From contig JALGXW010000004.1 in NCBI GenBank assembly GCA_029821875.1, positions 62,001 to 126,000 on the forward strand: a DNA stretch of 64,000 bases, read 5' to 3'. The stretch is from Candidatus Hebobacterum abditum. GTDB taxonomy: Bacteria; Armatimonadota; Hebobacteria; Hebobacterales; Hebobacteraceae. The notes under the pieces are model-generated. The model saw only the letters and a list, made by a program, of their open reading frames with translations, did no database searches and was not told the DNA's origin. The translations under genes and the position numbers were made by a program. Numbering within the stretch: the stretch's first letter is position 1; each line of letters starts with the position of its first letter. Positions 16,727 through 25,537 of this stretch are shown piece by piece.

Positions 16727-16752
16727 CTCGTTCTCCTTCCCCGGAGAACGAG
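16727..16752 (-). promoter_or_regulatory. hairpin sequestering the rpmB ribosome-binding site
   Basis: Read on the minus strand, CTCGTTCTCC, loop GGGGAA, GGAGAACGAG forms a perfect 10-bp stem that ends directly at the ATG. Most of the AAGGAG ribosome-binding site lies in the 3' arm and would be hidden when the stem forms. This suggests translational control of L28 synthesis. Confidence 0.6.
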
Positions 16753-16768
16753 CAGGGATCATAGGAAA

Positions 16769-16798
16769 GCCGCCGGTCTACGGAAGAAGACCGGCGGC
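16769..16798 (-). promoter_or_regulatory. terminator-like hairpin in the rpmB leader
   Basis: On the minus strand GCCGCCGGTCT, an 8-base loop and AGACCGGCGGC form an 11-bp perfect stem followed by TTTCC. It lies inside the predicted rpmB transcript, about 43 bases before the ATG. It could be an attenuator, or the terminator of a short leader RNA. Confidence 0.55.
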
Positions 16799-16961
16799 CG
16801 CTGGTTGACACATCGCGCACAGCCCTGCCGTTCTCTCCGGGTAGACGCATCGCTGCTGCGCGCGCCGGCATCTCAGCGCCAGAGCGCGTGCTCCTCGACT
16901 TCAGCGTTTGCGTCCACCCGTCAATCCGGCATAGGACCTCGTTGCGTCGTGGAATGACGAG

Positions 16962-16990
16962 ATACTACTCCGCGCGGGCCGAGGTGTCAA
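16962..16990 (-). promoter_or_regulatory. sigma-70 promoter for rpmB
   Basis: TTGACA (16985-16990) and TAGTAT (16962-16967) on the minus strand are 17 bases apart. The start near 16955 gives a leader of about 230 bases before rpmB. The region 16763-17089 otherwise holds no gene I can support. Confidence 0.7.
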
Positions 16991-17089
16991 CCCGGCATCA
17001 TGACGGGGACATCAGCCCCCCGCCGGCCACCCGGGAAGGTCATGTCCGAGCACGCGTCGTATCGCGCCCCGAGTTAGGAGCTGAAGTCC

Positions 17090-18148
17090 ATGCAGTTCTG
17101 TCAGAAGTACCCCGAGATCTGCGAGCGGTTCGACCGGTTCTGGGCGGGAGCGGACACCGACCGGCCTCTGCTGTTCGTCACCGCACCCAGAGGTGCCCCT
17201 GATGACTCCGTGTCGCCGCCCGACTTCGAGAATCCCGCCGACCGCGTCCTGCCGGAGAACATGGTAGCCCAGGCGCGCTACAGGCTGGCACAGACCGCCT
17301 ACCTCGCGGAGGGCTACCCGCACGTCTTCGTGAACTTCGGCCCCGGGGTCCTCCACGCGTGCATCGGCGGCGATGCGAACTTCAGCTCCATGGACACGAC
17401 ATGGTTCCCCGAGTTCCTCTCGGACATCAGCGAGTTCACCGGTCTGCGCTTCCAGCCTGAAGGGAAGTGGTGGACTGCGATCGAGCGCGCGACGAACGCG
17501 CTGCTCGATGAACTGGGGGACGAGCTTGTCGTAAGCTTCACCGACCTCGGCGGCGTCGCAGACGTCGTAGCGAGCACGATCGGCGCCGAGCAGTTGCTCA
17601 TTGACTGCATAGAGCGCCCGGAAGCTGTCAAGCAGGCGGTGGCGCACGGACACCGGCTCTGGGTCGAAGCCTTCGAGTCGAACTATCAGTCGCTGAGAGA
17701 CGGGCAGGACGTCACCACGCCATGGTGGCCCGTTCTGTCCCGAGGTCGGACCTATATGACCCAGTGTGACTTCAACTCCATGATCTCGCCGAAGGTCTTC
17801 GCCGAGCTGTTCGTCGAGGAGCTGGGAGAGACGTACAAGATCCTCGATCAGGGATGCTTCCACCTCGATGGAATCGGGACCGAGGTGCACGTGCCGACCC
17901 TCCTCGCACAGGAGAACCTCCAGTGCATACAGTGGGTGCCTGAGCCCGGCACAAGCGCGCTCAGGCACAAGAAGATGCTGAGAGAGATTCAGGAGGCCGG
18001 GGCCTCGATCACGTTCGGGCTGAGGCCGGAAGAGGTGGAAGCCGCCTGCCGCGAGTTTGACCCGCGACGTCTGCTCCTCTGCATCGATTGCGAGAGCGAA
18101 GCCCAGGGGCGGGAACTGATCGAGAACGCCCTGCGATGGTGCGAGTAG
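17090..18148 (+). CDS. uroporphyrinogen decarboxylase-like (URO-D/MtaA superfamily) protein
   Basis: A 352-residue protein of the URO-D barrel superfamily, which includes uroporphyrinogen decarboxylases and cobalamin-dependent methyltransferases such as MtaA/CmuA. Features are an N-terminal helical part (EICERFDRFWAGADTDRPLL), a central DLGGVADVVASTIGAEQLL, CDFNSMISPKVFAELFVEEL and the late HLDGIGTEVHVPTLLA. The end LCIDCESEAQGRELIENALRW is also typical. The heme-pathway enzyme itself has a different active-site pattern, so a methyltransferase-like or unknown role is more likely. TTAGGAG sits 9 bases before the ATG. It is monocistronic, with a convergent gene 18 bases downstream. No corrinoid protein is nearby. 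Confidence 0.78.
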   Translation: MQFCQKYPEICERFDRFWAGADTDRPLLFVTAPRGAPDDSVSPPDFENPADRVLPENMVAQARYRLAQTAYLAEGYPHVFVNFGPGVLHACIGGDANFSSMDTTWFPEFLSDISEFTGLRFQPEGKWWTAIERATNALLDELGDELVVSFTDLGGVADVVASTIGAEQLLIDCIERPEAVKQAVAHGHRLWVEAFESNYQSLRDGQDVTTPWWPVLSRGRTYMTQCDFNSMISPKVFAELFVEELGETYKILDQGCFHLDGIGTEVHVPTLLAQENLQCIQWVPEPGTSALRHKKMLREIQEAGASITFGLRPEEVEAACREFDPRRLLLCIDCESEAQGRELIENALRWCE

Positions 18149-18166
18149 AGTGACCTCCGCTGCCGG

Positions 18167-18334
18167 CTAGGCGGCCCCGAGGGACGCGCTCGCGGCTGCC
18201 TCCCTAACCTCCGGCGCGGGAGCCGGGGGAATCCCGATGAACAGCCGGTACAGCAACCACATGCACAGCAGGAGCACCGCGATCAAAGCGACCAGCCGAC
18301 CCGTGCTTGCCTTCCGCCGTCGAGGAGAGATCAT
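18167..18334 (-). CDS. 55-residue single-pass membrane protein
   Basis: This short gene begins in ATGA, where its ATG (18334-18332) overlaps the TGA stop of the upstream LysM gene, and it ends at TAG (18169-18167). It codes a basic N-terminus (MISPRRRKASTGR), one hydrophobic helix (LVALIAVLLLCMWLLYRLFI) and a short Pro/Ala-rich tail. The four-base overlap suggests translational coupling to the LysM protein. No family is recognised. Length, overlap and one clean membrane helix make it likely real despite its size. Confidence 0.65.
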   Translation of the reverse strand: MISPRRRKASTGRLVALIAVLLLCMWLLYRLFIGIPPAPAPEVREAAASASLGAA

Positions 18335-19284
18335 TCCGGTATCTCATCGCGCCAGCGCCACCGATCGTCGGGCGCGCTCGGCGGGGGAGGCTGGAGCCTC
18401 TCCTGGGAACGCGCCGTCCGGCCGATCACCTCACGCTTCACTTCGGCGCCATTCTCATACGTGATCCGAACCCTCCGCGGCCCTGCTTCACCGCCCTCGG
18501 ACGGGAGTTCGATGTCCCGGTAGGCGACCACGGTCAAGGGCACCAGCTTGCCGGGAATCTTGAGCTTCTGTCCCACCTGAAGATGGTCCATATCCAGCTC
18601 TGGGTTCGCCGCGGCCAGTCTGCCCAGAGACACGCCATGGTCCCGCGCGAGCTTCCATGCGGAGTCTCCCGGCACGATCTCATGCTCCGCCTTGGGAGCA
18701 CTTTCGTCGAGTAGTGCCCTGACCGCCTCCTGGGCCGACGAGAAGAATCTGTCCGCCGGCACATCCCGCACCTCGACCTTGATGTTCTCTTTGAAGTACG
18801 GGGGCGCGATCACATCCCGCGGCGACAACTCCCTTAGCACAAGTGAAAGAGTCCTGACGGCCTGCTCTTGGTCAGGCAGCCCAACGACGATTTGGCCCTG
18901 TGCGAGGATGGCTGCCGCCGTGACTACGAGGTCCAGCGTCTCGGACAGCGCCTTCATAGCGTCGCCATCGGACTGGGCTGGGTTGCGGGACGCCGCGACC
19001 GAGTGGAACGTGACCGTCTGCGCAAACCCGACCTTGTCGCTGGGGAGGCCCGAGGCCAATCTGACCTGCTCCAGCAACCGACGGGCGTCCCTCTCGCTCG
19101 GCACGACTGTAACTGGCTGACCGTCGGCCGAAACCAGAGTAGCCTGTCGGTCGCCCGGCAGAAGGCCGAAGCCAACCACGGCAAGGAGGACGAGCAGGAC
19201 CAGCGATACGACACGCTCTATCCATAGTCGCCGCCGCAGCCGCCACATGGTCTCCTGCGGGTCAGATGAATCTGACTGCGACAT
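18331..19284 (-). CDS. membrane-anchored LysM-domain protein with G5-like end
   Basis: A 317-residue protein. A membrane helix at about 24-43 (VVSLVLLVLLAVVGFGLL) anchors it facing outward. Residues about 45-200 form a region with no known family. A LysM domain follows at about 205-250 (HEIVPGDSAWKLARDHGVS, ANPELDMDHLQVGQKLKIP), which usually binds peptidoglycan. The end (LTVVAYRDIELPSEGGE, VRITYENGAEVKREVIG) resembles a G5 domain. AGGAG lies nine bases before the ATG. It overlaps the 55-residue membrane protein by four bases, so the two probably act together at the cell wall. About 200 bases separate it from the glycogen cluster. Confidence 0.82.
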   Translation of the reverse strand: MSQSDSSDPQETMWRLRRRLWIERVVSLVLLVLLAVVGFGLLPGDRQATLVSADGQPVTVVPSERDARRLLEQVRLASGLPSDKVGFAQTVTFHSVAASRNPAQSDGDAMKALSETLDLVVTAAAILAQGQIVVGLPDQEQAVRTLSLVLRELSPRDVIAPPYFKENIKVEVRDVPADRFFSSAQEAVRALLDESAPKAEHEIVPGDSAWKLARDHGVSLGRLAAANPELDMDHLQVGQKLKIPGKLVPLTVVAYRDIELPSEGGEAGPRRVRITYENGAEVKREVIGRTARSQERLQPPPPSAPDDRWRWRDEIPE

Positions 19285-19487
19285 GAGCTGTAACTCCTAC
19301 TCTTGTAAGACCCTACTGCGCCCGACGAGTCCGATTCCGCAGGCCCACAAACCAGGGCCGACCCACCTGAATTCCGAGTCCGGGAGGTCGTCGACCCCGA
19401 CTGATTGCCAGGAGAAGCAGGCGTCCGTCTCAGAGCATCAAGAAGAGGCGGCGGCGCCGCGGCGAGGGAGCGCCGGTCTTTCTCCAT

Positions 19488-21260
19488 TCACCCCGAGGCC
19501 GGCCGCTCCACCGATGACCACCAGGCGAGGTCGAGGTCGGGGAAGAGCACGTCCTGCTCCTTGCAGCGCTCGAGAAACTCCTCGTCTTCTTTGCTTGAGA
19601 CGTCCCCTACTGCTCTCTTCCTGGCCATGTCCACCAGTCGAGTGAAGGCCTCATAGTGGAGCGCGGCCCTTTGCTCGGCGTAGTCGCGGGCGCTCCACGT
19701 CGATATGAGGAACGGCCAGTCGGAGGCTTCGAGCAGGAGCAGCTCGCGCGCCGCTTGCGTCACGATCTCGTGCAGTTTCTGATCCCGCGATTCCAGGGCC
19801 TCCCTCACGAGACTCGGGAAGTCCATTTCGGCGCCGTAAATCCGTTCCCAGATCCAAGTGGTCCAATCGTTGAGCCAGATCCAGTGGAACCCCCCCTGAC
19901 CCCAGGAGCCCTCCGGCAGGGCCACCGCGGCCTCTGGAGTGTTCGTCTCGAGGTACTCCGAACAGGTGACTAGGTCAACCGCAGGGTCCATCCCGATACC
20001 TCGCAGCGTGCGGTAGAGCCACTCGGGGCCTTCGAACCACCAGTGGCCGAGCAACTCTGCGTCGTAAGGCGCGCAGACGATTCCGTACTTCCCACTCTCG
20101 GCGTGGTGCCGGGTCACCATGTCGTGCACCAAACTGCAGAAATGATCGGCGTTCTCGGGCACGCGCTCTGCCGCACGCTGGGGGTCGTACCGCTCCTTCG
20201 CCGCGAGATCAGATTCCGATGAAGTCACCCGCCAGTATCGATGTCCGCCAGGAAAGCGCTTCTTGTGGAAGTCCAGATACCAACCGTCGCCGGGGTACCC
20301 GTGCTGGCCGCTCCAGACCTGAACGCCTGTGCGCTCGTCCCGCCCGAACACCGCCACCGGCGGCCGGTCCTCCACAGCTGAGTGAACCAGGTAGGGCTCA
20401 TAGGCGGTCTTGTCCGCCGCCACCGCGCCGGGCTTGTAGGAGGCTCGGAACTGCTCCCACAGCCGCTGAAGCCCTTCGAAGCGCTCCACGTAGACGCCGG
20501 TGGCGGCCCCGCCCAGAATCGTCGCCGTGTCGACAATGAAGTACTGCAGGCCGTTCTCGGCCAGGAACTCCTCGACTCCCTTTCGGAGTCGGGGTTCCTG
20601 CGGTCCCGCCCCCGCTAACGGGGACGCCCAAGCGTATCGCGGCCGGTAGGCGCACTCCGGCAGCCAGAACCCGCGCGGCTGTCGTCCGAAGTGACGCCTG
20701 TAGGAAGACACGGCCTGCTTGACCTGGGCCTGCACGCTCTCGTCAGTTCCGAGCAGTGGCAGATACCCGTGCGTTGCCGCCGAGGTCATGACCTCGATAT
20801 GCCCATCGTCTTGCAGGCGGCGGAAGGCCGCGATGAGGTCGCCGCTGTAGTCGTCCAAGAACGCTCGCCTCGTCTGTCGGAAGTGGTCATCCCACATTTC
20901 GGCGAGGTCGGCCCCCGCGGCATCCTTGTCCTTGGTGAACTGATCCCTGTCCTCCGCCGCCGCGCGAATCCTCATATCGAGATAATCCGCGAACTGCTGC
21001 TTGAAGCCGGGATCGGAGAGCTGCTCCGCGAGCACCGGCGTTATGCCAAGAGTGGTCTTGGGCGAGATACCCTCGCCCACAAGCTGGTCGAATGTCCGCA
21101 ACAATGGGAGGTAGCTCTCCGCGGCACACTCGAACAGCATGTCGGAGCCATGCGGCCAGGTGCCATGTGTGAGAACATACGGGAGGTGCCCGTGGAGCAC
21201 AAAGCTGAAGGCCCCGCGAGCTTTGGTGGATGTATCCTGTGACACTGCGCGTATCTCCAT
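19488..21260 (-). CDS. GH57 family 1,4-alpha-glucan branching enzyme
   Basis: A 590-residue cytoplasmic glycoside hydrolase of family 57. HGHLPYV lies near the start, the predicted nucleophile is Glu202 in WLPECAYRP and the acid/base is Asp400 in APYDAELLGHWWFEGP. These agree with the branching-enzyme subgroup, which makes alpha-1,6 branches in glycogen, rather than with GH57 amylases. The C-terminal helical domain (LNDWTTWIWERIYGAE, EASDWPFLISTWSARDYAEQR) is also typical. The start lies 6 bases after the GH15 stop, in one transcription unit with glgA. It would be the branching step of glycogen synthesis. Confidence 0.9.
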   Translation of the reverse strand: MEIRAVSQDTSTKARGAFSFVLHGHLPYVLTHGTWPHGSDMLFECAAESYLPLLRTFDQLVGEGISPKTTLGITPVLAEQLSDPGFKQQFADYLDMRIRAAAEDRDQFTKDKDAAGADLAEMWDDHFRQTRRAFLDDYSGDLIAAFRRLQDDGHIEVMTSAATHGYLPLLGTDESVQAQVKQAVSSYRRHFGRQPRGFWLPECAYRPRYAWASPLAGAGPQEPRLRKGVEEFLAENGLQYFIVDTATILGGAATGVYVERFEGLQRLWEQFRASYKPGAVAADKTAYEPYLVHSAVEDRPPVAVFGRDERTGVQVWSGQHGYPGDGWYLDFHKKRFPGGHRYWRVTSSESDLAAKERYDPQRAAERVPENADHFCSLVHDMVTRHHAESGKYGIVCAPYDAELLGHWWFEGPEWLYRTLRGIGMDPAVDLVTCSEYLETNTPEAAVALPEGSWGQGGFHWIWLNDWTTWIWERIYGAEMDFPSLVREALESRDQKLHEIVTQAARELLLLEASDWPFLISTWSARDYAEQRAALHYEAFTRLVDMARKRAVGDVSSKEDEEFLERCKEQDVLFPDLDLAWWSSVERPASG

Positions 21261-21265
21261 TCGAG

Positions 21266-23218
21266 TCAGTCGCGCCCCTCGGCCCCCAGCCTATGGAGCA
21301 AGAGGCAGGCCATGACGAAGGCGGCCATGGTCCAGGCGTGGGGAGCGGCCCAGTGTGACCCCGGGCCGCTGCCCATCATCTCGGGCAGCAGTCCCGTGGG
21401 GGTGCCGGCGCGAAGAACGGCCCGCATCGAAGCGACCGCGCGCGCGCGGTGGGCCGCAGCCGTCTCTGGGTCGGTGCCGGGGGACAGGGCAAGTCGCAGC
21501 AGGCCACGTGCAAACCAGAGGGTCGTCAGAGCTCCCGGCCCGCCGCCGGCGTAGCCGTCCCCCTCGAACCGCAGTACTGTCTCGTCGCCGCCGACGTCCT
21601 TGCCCAGCTTGCGGGCGATGGTGTCGAGAGACTGTTCTGCCATCTCCCGCTCGCGGGGATCATCGAGTCGGAGGAACTCGAAGGGTGTGATCATGCCGAC
21701 GGCGGAGGCGTCGGCAGCCGCGTCCAACTCGCCGTCGACTCCGCGTCCGCGCGCGAAGTGGTCGCCCTGCCAGAGGCGAGACATCACTGCGCGCTTGACC
21801 TGGTCGCCCGTCTCCGCCCATCTCTCGGCCGGTCCCGTCTGCCCCGAGTTCGATGCCAGATAGGCGGCCTCGGACAGCGCGGCCGCAATGGCGGCGTTCG
21901 AGTAGGTGAACGTGCCCCTGAAAGTCTCCCAGAGATCGAAGGCGCTGGTGTGGAGGCCGGTGTCGGGCGAGATTGAAGCTGCGAGGTAGTCGGCTGCCCG
22001 GCGAGCGGAGTCCCAGACGTCCTCCAGGAAGGCCAGCCTCTCGGGCTCTGCGAGCGCCCTTGCGTGCCGTCCCATTGCGAACAACACGGAGGCGGTCTGA
22101 TCTATCTGCAGAGAGTCCTCGGCCGTACACCACGCCGGCCCGCGCTCCCCGCTCAGCCAGTAGCGCTGCTCCCAATATCCCTCAGGTCGCTGCGTCCGCT
22201 TGGCCCAGGACAGGAAGCGCGCCAGGTAGTCAGGAAACCCCGCCGCTTCCATGGCCAGGCAGACCTCAACGGCGTCCCGCGGCCAGCAGTAGCCATATCC
22301 CCCCGATCTCTCGAAGAACGGATCGAACTCGGGCGCCGCCAGGATCGACCCGGTACTGGGATCGGCCAGGAGGTCTATCGCCAGCAGACACCGGTAGTAG
22401 GCCCCGGCCAGATCGTCCTCAATGTCGATGGGGAGGGCCTTGCCCGCGTGCCCTTCCCACCGTTCACGCGTCCATCCGAGGACGGCATCCCAGCCCAGGC
22501 TCTGCAGTCCCTCCGCCCGGGCCACGGCCGCCACTTCGTTCGAGTCGGCCGCTATGATGAAGTCTCGTGACGTGCGCTCGCCCGCGTCAAGCGAGAGATC
22601 CCAGCCCACGGCAAGATCAACGTCACCTATCTCCTCGGGCTGGCGGTTGAGCGAGCCGCGCTCGAGCTGGCGCTTGGCAGAATTGTGGCTTCCCGCGGAG
22701 GCGCGACCGCACCCATATTCGTCGAACGCGGTCCCCCCGAAGGCGAAGCAGATATTCCGCCAGTAGGCGACGCCGAGATTCCGCTCGGCGTGAAAGTGCA
22801 CCGCGTTCTTGTGCTCCACTTCCCCCAGCTGCACATCGAGGTATTGGAAGAGCTTCGCGCGGATCGGCTTCTGGGAGCGATTCGTGGCCACGAACCGCCT
22901 CACCAGAGCGCATTCCTCCGAATGCACGAGATCCGTGATAGCGAGGGCGAGCCCGGACGACGTGTGAGTGAGGTCTGTCTGCACGATGTTCGTGCGGCCC
23001 ACATAGTGCTGGTTCGACTCCCAGGCGTCGTCGAACGTCCACGTGAGGCGCCCCGGCCGGCCCTCCTTCCCGGGCAGGTAGACGGCCGGCATACCCTCAT
23101 GGAGGTTCTGGCTGAAGTCGATGTGGGGGTAGAAGAACGTCATCAGCTCGCCGCGCGAGCCAAGAGTGATGAGGACGTGCGAGTTGCCGACGACGGCGTT
23201 TGGCTGGTAGACAGGCAA
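21266..23218 (-). CDS. GH15 family glucoamylase/glucodextranase-like hydrolase
   Basis: A 650-residue protein. The N-terminal beta-sandwich (about 1-270, NAVVGNSHVLITLGSRGEL) precedes an (alpha/alpha)6 barrel of GH15. Barrel motifs are GGYGYCWPRDAVEVCLAM, PEGYWEQRYWLSG and TGLLPEMMG, the last holding a catalytic glutamate. GH15 enzymes release glucose from alpha-glucan ends by inversion. No signal peptide is seen, so it acts in the cytoplasm on glycogen or maltodextrins. The start is TTG 23218, preceded by GGGG at about eight bases. It lies between glgA and the GH57 gene with gaps of only a few bases. Confidence 0.88.
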   Translation of the reverse strand: MPVYQPNAVVGNSHVLITLGSRGELMTFFYPHIDFSQNLHEGMPAVYLPGKEGRPGRLTWTFDDAWESNQHYVGRTNIVQTDLTHTSSGLALAITDLVHSEECALVRRFVATNRSQKPIRAKLFQYLDVQLGEVEHKNAVHFHAERNLGVAYWRNICFAFGGTAFDEYGCGRASAGSHNSAKRQLERGSLNRQPEEIGDVDLAVGWDLSLDAGERTSRDFIIAADSNEVAAVARAEGLQSLGWDAVLGWTRERWEGHAGKALPIDIEDDLAGAYYRCLLAIDLLADPSTGSILAAPEFDPFFERSGGYGYCWPRDAVEVCLAMEAAGFPDYLARFLSWAKRTQRPEGYWEQRYWLSGERGPAWCTAEDSLQIDQTASVLFAMGRHARALAEPERLAFLEDVWDSARRAADYLAASISPDTGLHTSAFDLWETFRGTFTYSNAAIAAALSEAAYLASNSGQTGPAERWAETGDQVKRAVMSRLWQGDHFARGRGVDGELDAAADASAVGMITPFEFLRLDDPREREMAEQSLDTIARKLGKDVGGDETVLRFEGDGYAGGGPGALTTLWFARGLLRLALSPGTDPETAAAHRARAVASMRAVLRAGTPTGLLPEMMGSGPGSHWAAPHAWTMAAFVMACLLLHRLGAEGRD

Positions 23219-23222
23219 CTCG

Positions 23223-24671
23223 TTAGCCCCGACGCCGCTCGGCGGCCTTGCCGTAGAGCTCGGCGTACTTTGCCGCCGAGCGCTCCCACGAGAAGTCAGC
23301 CGCCATGGCGTTCTGCATCAGGCGCGGCCAGCTCCTTCCGTCCTGATAGGTCATCACCGCTCGGCCGATGGCACCCAACAGGGACACCGCACTGTACTGC
23401 TCGAACGAGAAGCCGTTGCCCTCGCCACTGTCCAGGTCGAAGTCATCGATGGTGTCCGCGAGGCCGCCTGTGCTGCGGACGATGGGTATGGCGCCATACC
23501 GGAGGCTGATCATCTGGCCCAGCCCACACGGCTCGTAGCGCGATGGCATCAGAAACATGTCCGAGCCGGCATAGATCTGGTGGGCCAGCCGATTGTCGAA
23601 CTCCAGGACAGCTGCCATCTTGCTCGGGTGGCCTGCAGCCAGGCCGGACAGGAGATCGTGGTAGTAATGCTCTCCCGTGCCCAGCAGCACGAACTGCGCA
23701 TCCCATCTGAGGAGATGTGGGAGTGCCTCAGCGAGGACGTCCAGGCCCTTCTGGGCCGCGAGCCGAGAGACGAGGCCGATCAACGGCACATCCGGGCGCT
23801 CGGAGAGTCCGCACTGCCGCTGCAGGGCAGCCTTGCTGGCGGCCTTCCCCCCAAGGTCATCTGAGTCGTAGTTCGCCTCCAGGAGCCGGTCGGCGGATGG
23901 GCTCCACACCTCGTAGTCGATGCCGTTGAGAATCCCATATAGGTCTCCGCTGCGCTCCGTGAGAACGCCCTCGAGCCGCTCGCCGAACTCCCTCGTCTGG
24001 ATCTCCTCGGCGTACTTCTCGCTCACCGTGTTCAGCAGGTCGGCGAAGACGAGCCCCCCCTTGAGAAAATTGACCTTCCCATAGAACTCCAGCCCGCGAA
24101 GCGAGAAGAGCGACTGGTCCAAGCCAACTGCGTCCATGACTGACGCGTCGAACATGCCCTGGTAGGCCAGATTGTGGATCGTGTGAAGCGTTCCGATCTT
24201 CGACAGTTCCGGATGCTCCGCGTAGGCCGTCTTCAGCAGCACCGGGATGAGTGCCGTCTGCCAGTCGTTGCCGTGAATCGCGTCCGGCCGCCAAGTGTCT
24301 TCCTCGAGGAAGCGAAGCACCGCCCGGCAGAACAGCGAAAACCGCTCGGCATCGTCCGGATGGCCGTAGAGGCCTTCGCGTTGGAAGAAGTCGGGGCAGT
24401 CGAAGAGGTAGGTCGGTACGCCCTTTATGGCATCGCTGACCTCGACTCCGACGCGCAGGCTGTGGCCGCCAAGCATCACGTCAATCGCGCCGCCGGTCGG
24501 TCGCGACTCGATCTTCTCCGCATCTATCGCGCTGTACTTGGGCACGGCCAGGCGGACATCGTGCCCGAGCCTGGCGAGCGCGGGCGGCAGAGAACCGGCC
24601 ACGTCGGCCAGCCCGCCGGTCTTGGCGAACGGCACGGCCTCAGATGTGCAGAGCAGGACGCGGAGACTCAT
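23223..24671 (-). CDS. glgA: glycogen synthase (GT5)
   Basis: A 482-residue GT5 glycogen synthase that extends alpha-1,4-glucan from ADP- or UDP-glucose. It has VLLCTSEAVPFAKTGGLADVAG with the nucleotide-sugar KTGGL motif. The C-terminal GT-B half has LIGLVSRLAAQKGLDVL and SRYEPCGLGQMISLRYG. The start ATG 24671 has GGGAGGG nine bases before it. An alternative ATG at 24680 overlaps the stop of the upstream gene (ATGA) but abuts the Shine-Dalgarno. The last base of the gene is five bases from the GH15 start codon. glgC is not in the window. Confidence 0.95.
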   Translation of the reverse strand: MSLRVLLCTSEAVPFAKTGGLADVAGSLPPALARLGHDVRLAVPKYSAIDAEKIESRPTGGAIDVMLGGHSLRVGVEVSDAIKGVPTYLFDCPDFFQREGLYGHPDDAERFSLFCRAVLRFLEEDTWRPDAIHGNDWQTALIPVLLKTAYAEHPELSKIGTLHTIHNLAYQGMFDASVMDAVGLDQSLFSLRGLEFYGKVNFLKGGLVFADLLNTVSEKYAEEIQTREFGERLEGVLTERSGDLYGILNGIDYEVWSPSADRLLEANYDSDDLGGKAASKAALQRQCGLSERPDVPLIGLVSRLAAQKGLDVLAEALPHLLRWDAQFVLLGTGEHYYHDLLSGLAAGHPSKMAAVLEFDNRLAHQIYAGSDMFLMPSRYEPCGLGQMISLRYGAIPIVRSTGGLADTIDDFDLDSGEGNGFSFEQYSAVSLLGAIGRAVMTYQDGRSWPRLMQNAMAADFSWERSAAKYAELYGKAAERRRG

Positions 24672-24676
24672 CGGTG

Positions 24677-25441
24677 TCATCCCTCCCGCAGATGGTAATC
24701 CCGGGCCGCGGCCGCGAAGGCGGCGAAGATCTCCCGGGCTTCCCCGGACTGGCGCATCCGCTCCGGGTGCCACTGAACGCCGAGTGCGAATCCGGTCTCC
24801 GTGAGCTCGATCGCCTCAGTCACCCCGTCCTCTGACCAGGCGGCTCGAGTCAGGCCCTGGCCGAGACGCGAGTTGGCCTGGTGGTGGGCGCTGTTTACTT
24901 TAGCTCGCGTGCTGCCGAGAATCGCTCCGAGCCGGCTGCCTTCTGCTATCTCGATCCGATGGTGCGGCTCTGGCTGATCCCCGACCCTCCGATGACATTG
25001 CGCCTCGTTCACTTCGGATGTAATGTCCCAGAGAAGGCTGCCGCCAAGCGCGACGCCGAGAACCTGGGCACCCCGGCAGATTCCCAGAACGGGCATCGCC
25101 CGGCCCAGCGCAGCATGGCAGAGGCCAAACTCCAGTTCATCGCGCGCGCGATCGACGTGCTTCAGTTTGGCTAGATCCGGCTGGGAGTCGTAGCGACAGA
25201 GCTCAGAGTCTATGTCGCCGCCGCCGGCCAGCACCAGCCCGTCGAGCCCATCCAGCTCGGTCGAGGTCTGAGGTGTCAACGACCGCGCGATCACTCCCTC
25301 CCTCTCAATGGCCTCGCGGTAAAGCTTCGCCTGCCGCGCCGCTCTCGGGTCGGCGTCCGGGCCAAGCGCGCGGGAGGAGAGCGAGATGCCGATTGTGGGA
25401 CTGACCGCGCCTTCACCCATCGCCGCGAAAACCCGCGGCAT
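24677..25441 (-). CDS. class I glutamine amidotransferase-like peptidase C26
   Basis: A 254-residue protein of the C26 family, whose known members hydrolyse gamma-glutamyl compounds such as gamma-glutamyl-GABA (PuuD). The nucleophile cysteine is in LGICRGAQVLGVALGG and the catalytic His-x-x-Glu is in GVQWHPERM. DGLVLAGGGDID is the family strand. ATG 25441 is chosen; TTG 25468 and ATG 25420 are possible. The stop overlaps the first possible glgA start, so it heads the glycogen operon. Why an amidotransferase precedes glgA is not clear. Confidence 0.85.
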   Translation of the reverse strand: MPRVFAAMGEGAVSPTIGISLSSRALGPDADPRAARQAKLYREAIEREGVIARSLTPQTSTELDGLDGLVLAGGGDIDSELCRYDSQPDLAKLKHVDRARDELEFGLCHAALGRAMPVLGICRGAQVLGVALGGSLLWDITSEVNEAQCHRRVGDQPEPHHRIEIAEGSRLGAILGSTRAKVNSAHHQANSRLGQGLTRAAWSEDGVTEAIELTETGFALGVQWHPERMRQSGEAREIFAAFAAAARDYHLREG

Positions 25442-25537
25442 TCTACCGGACCTGCCCGCCGGGGTCAACGCGCGCTTGTGGCCGCGTCAGACAAGCTCGC
25501 TGGCTGCGCTCGTCAGCGGGTGAGAACTCAGCGAGCC

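Noticed and set aside
17012-17968. 318-codon open frame antisense to the URO-D-like gene
   Set aside because: No motif or ribosome-binding site; the plus strand codes a recognisable protein.
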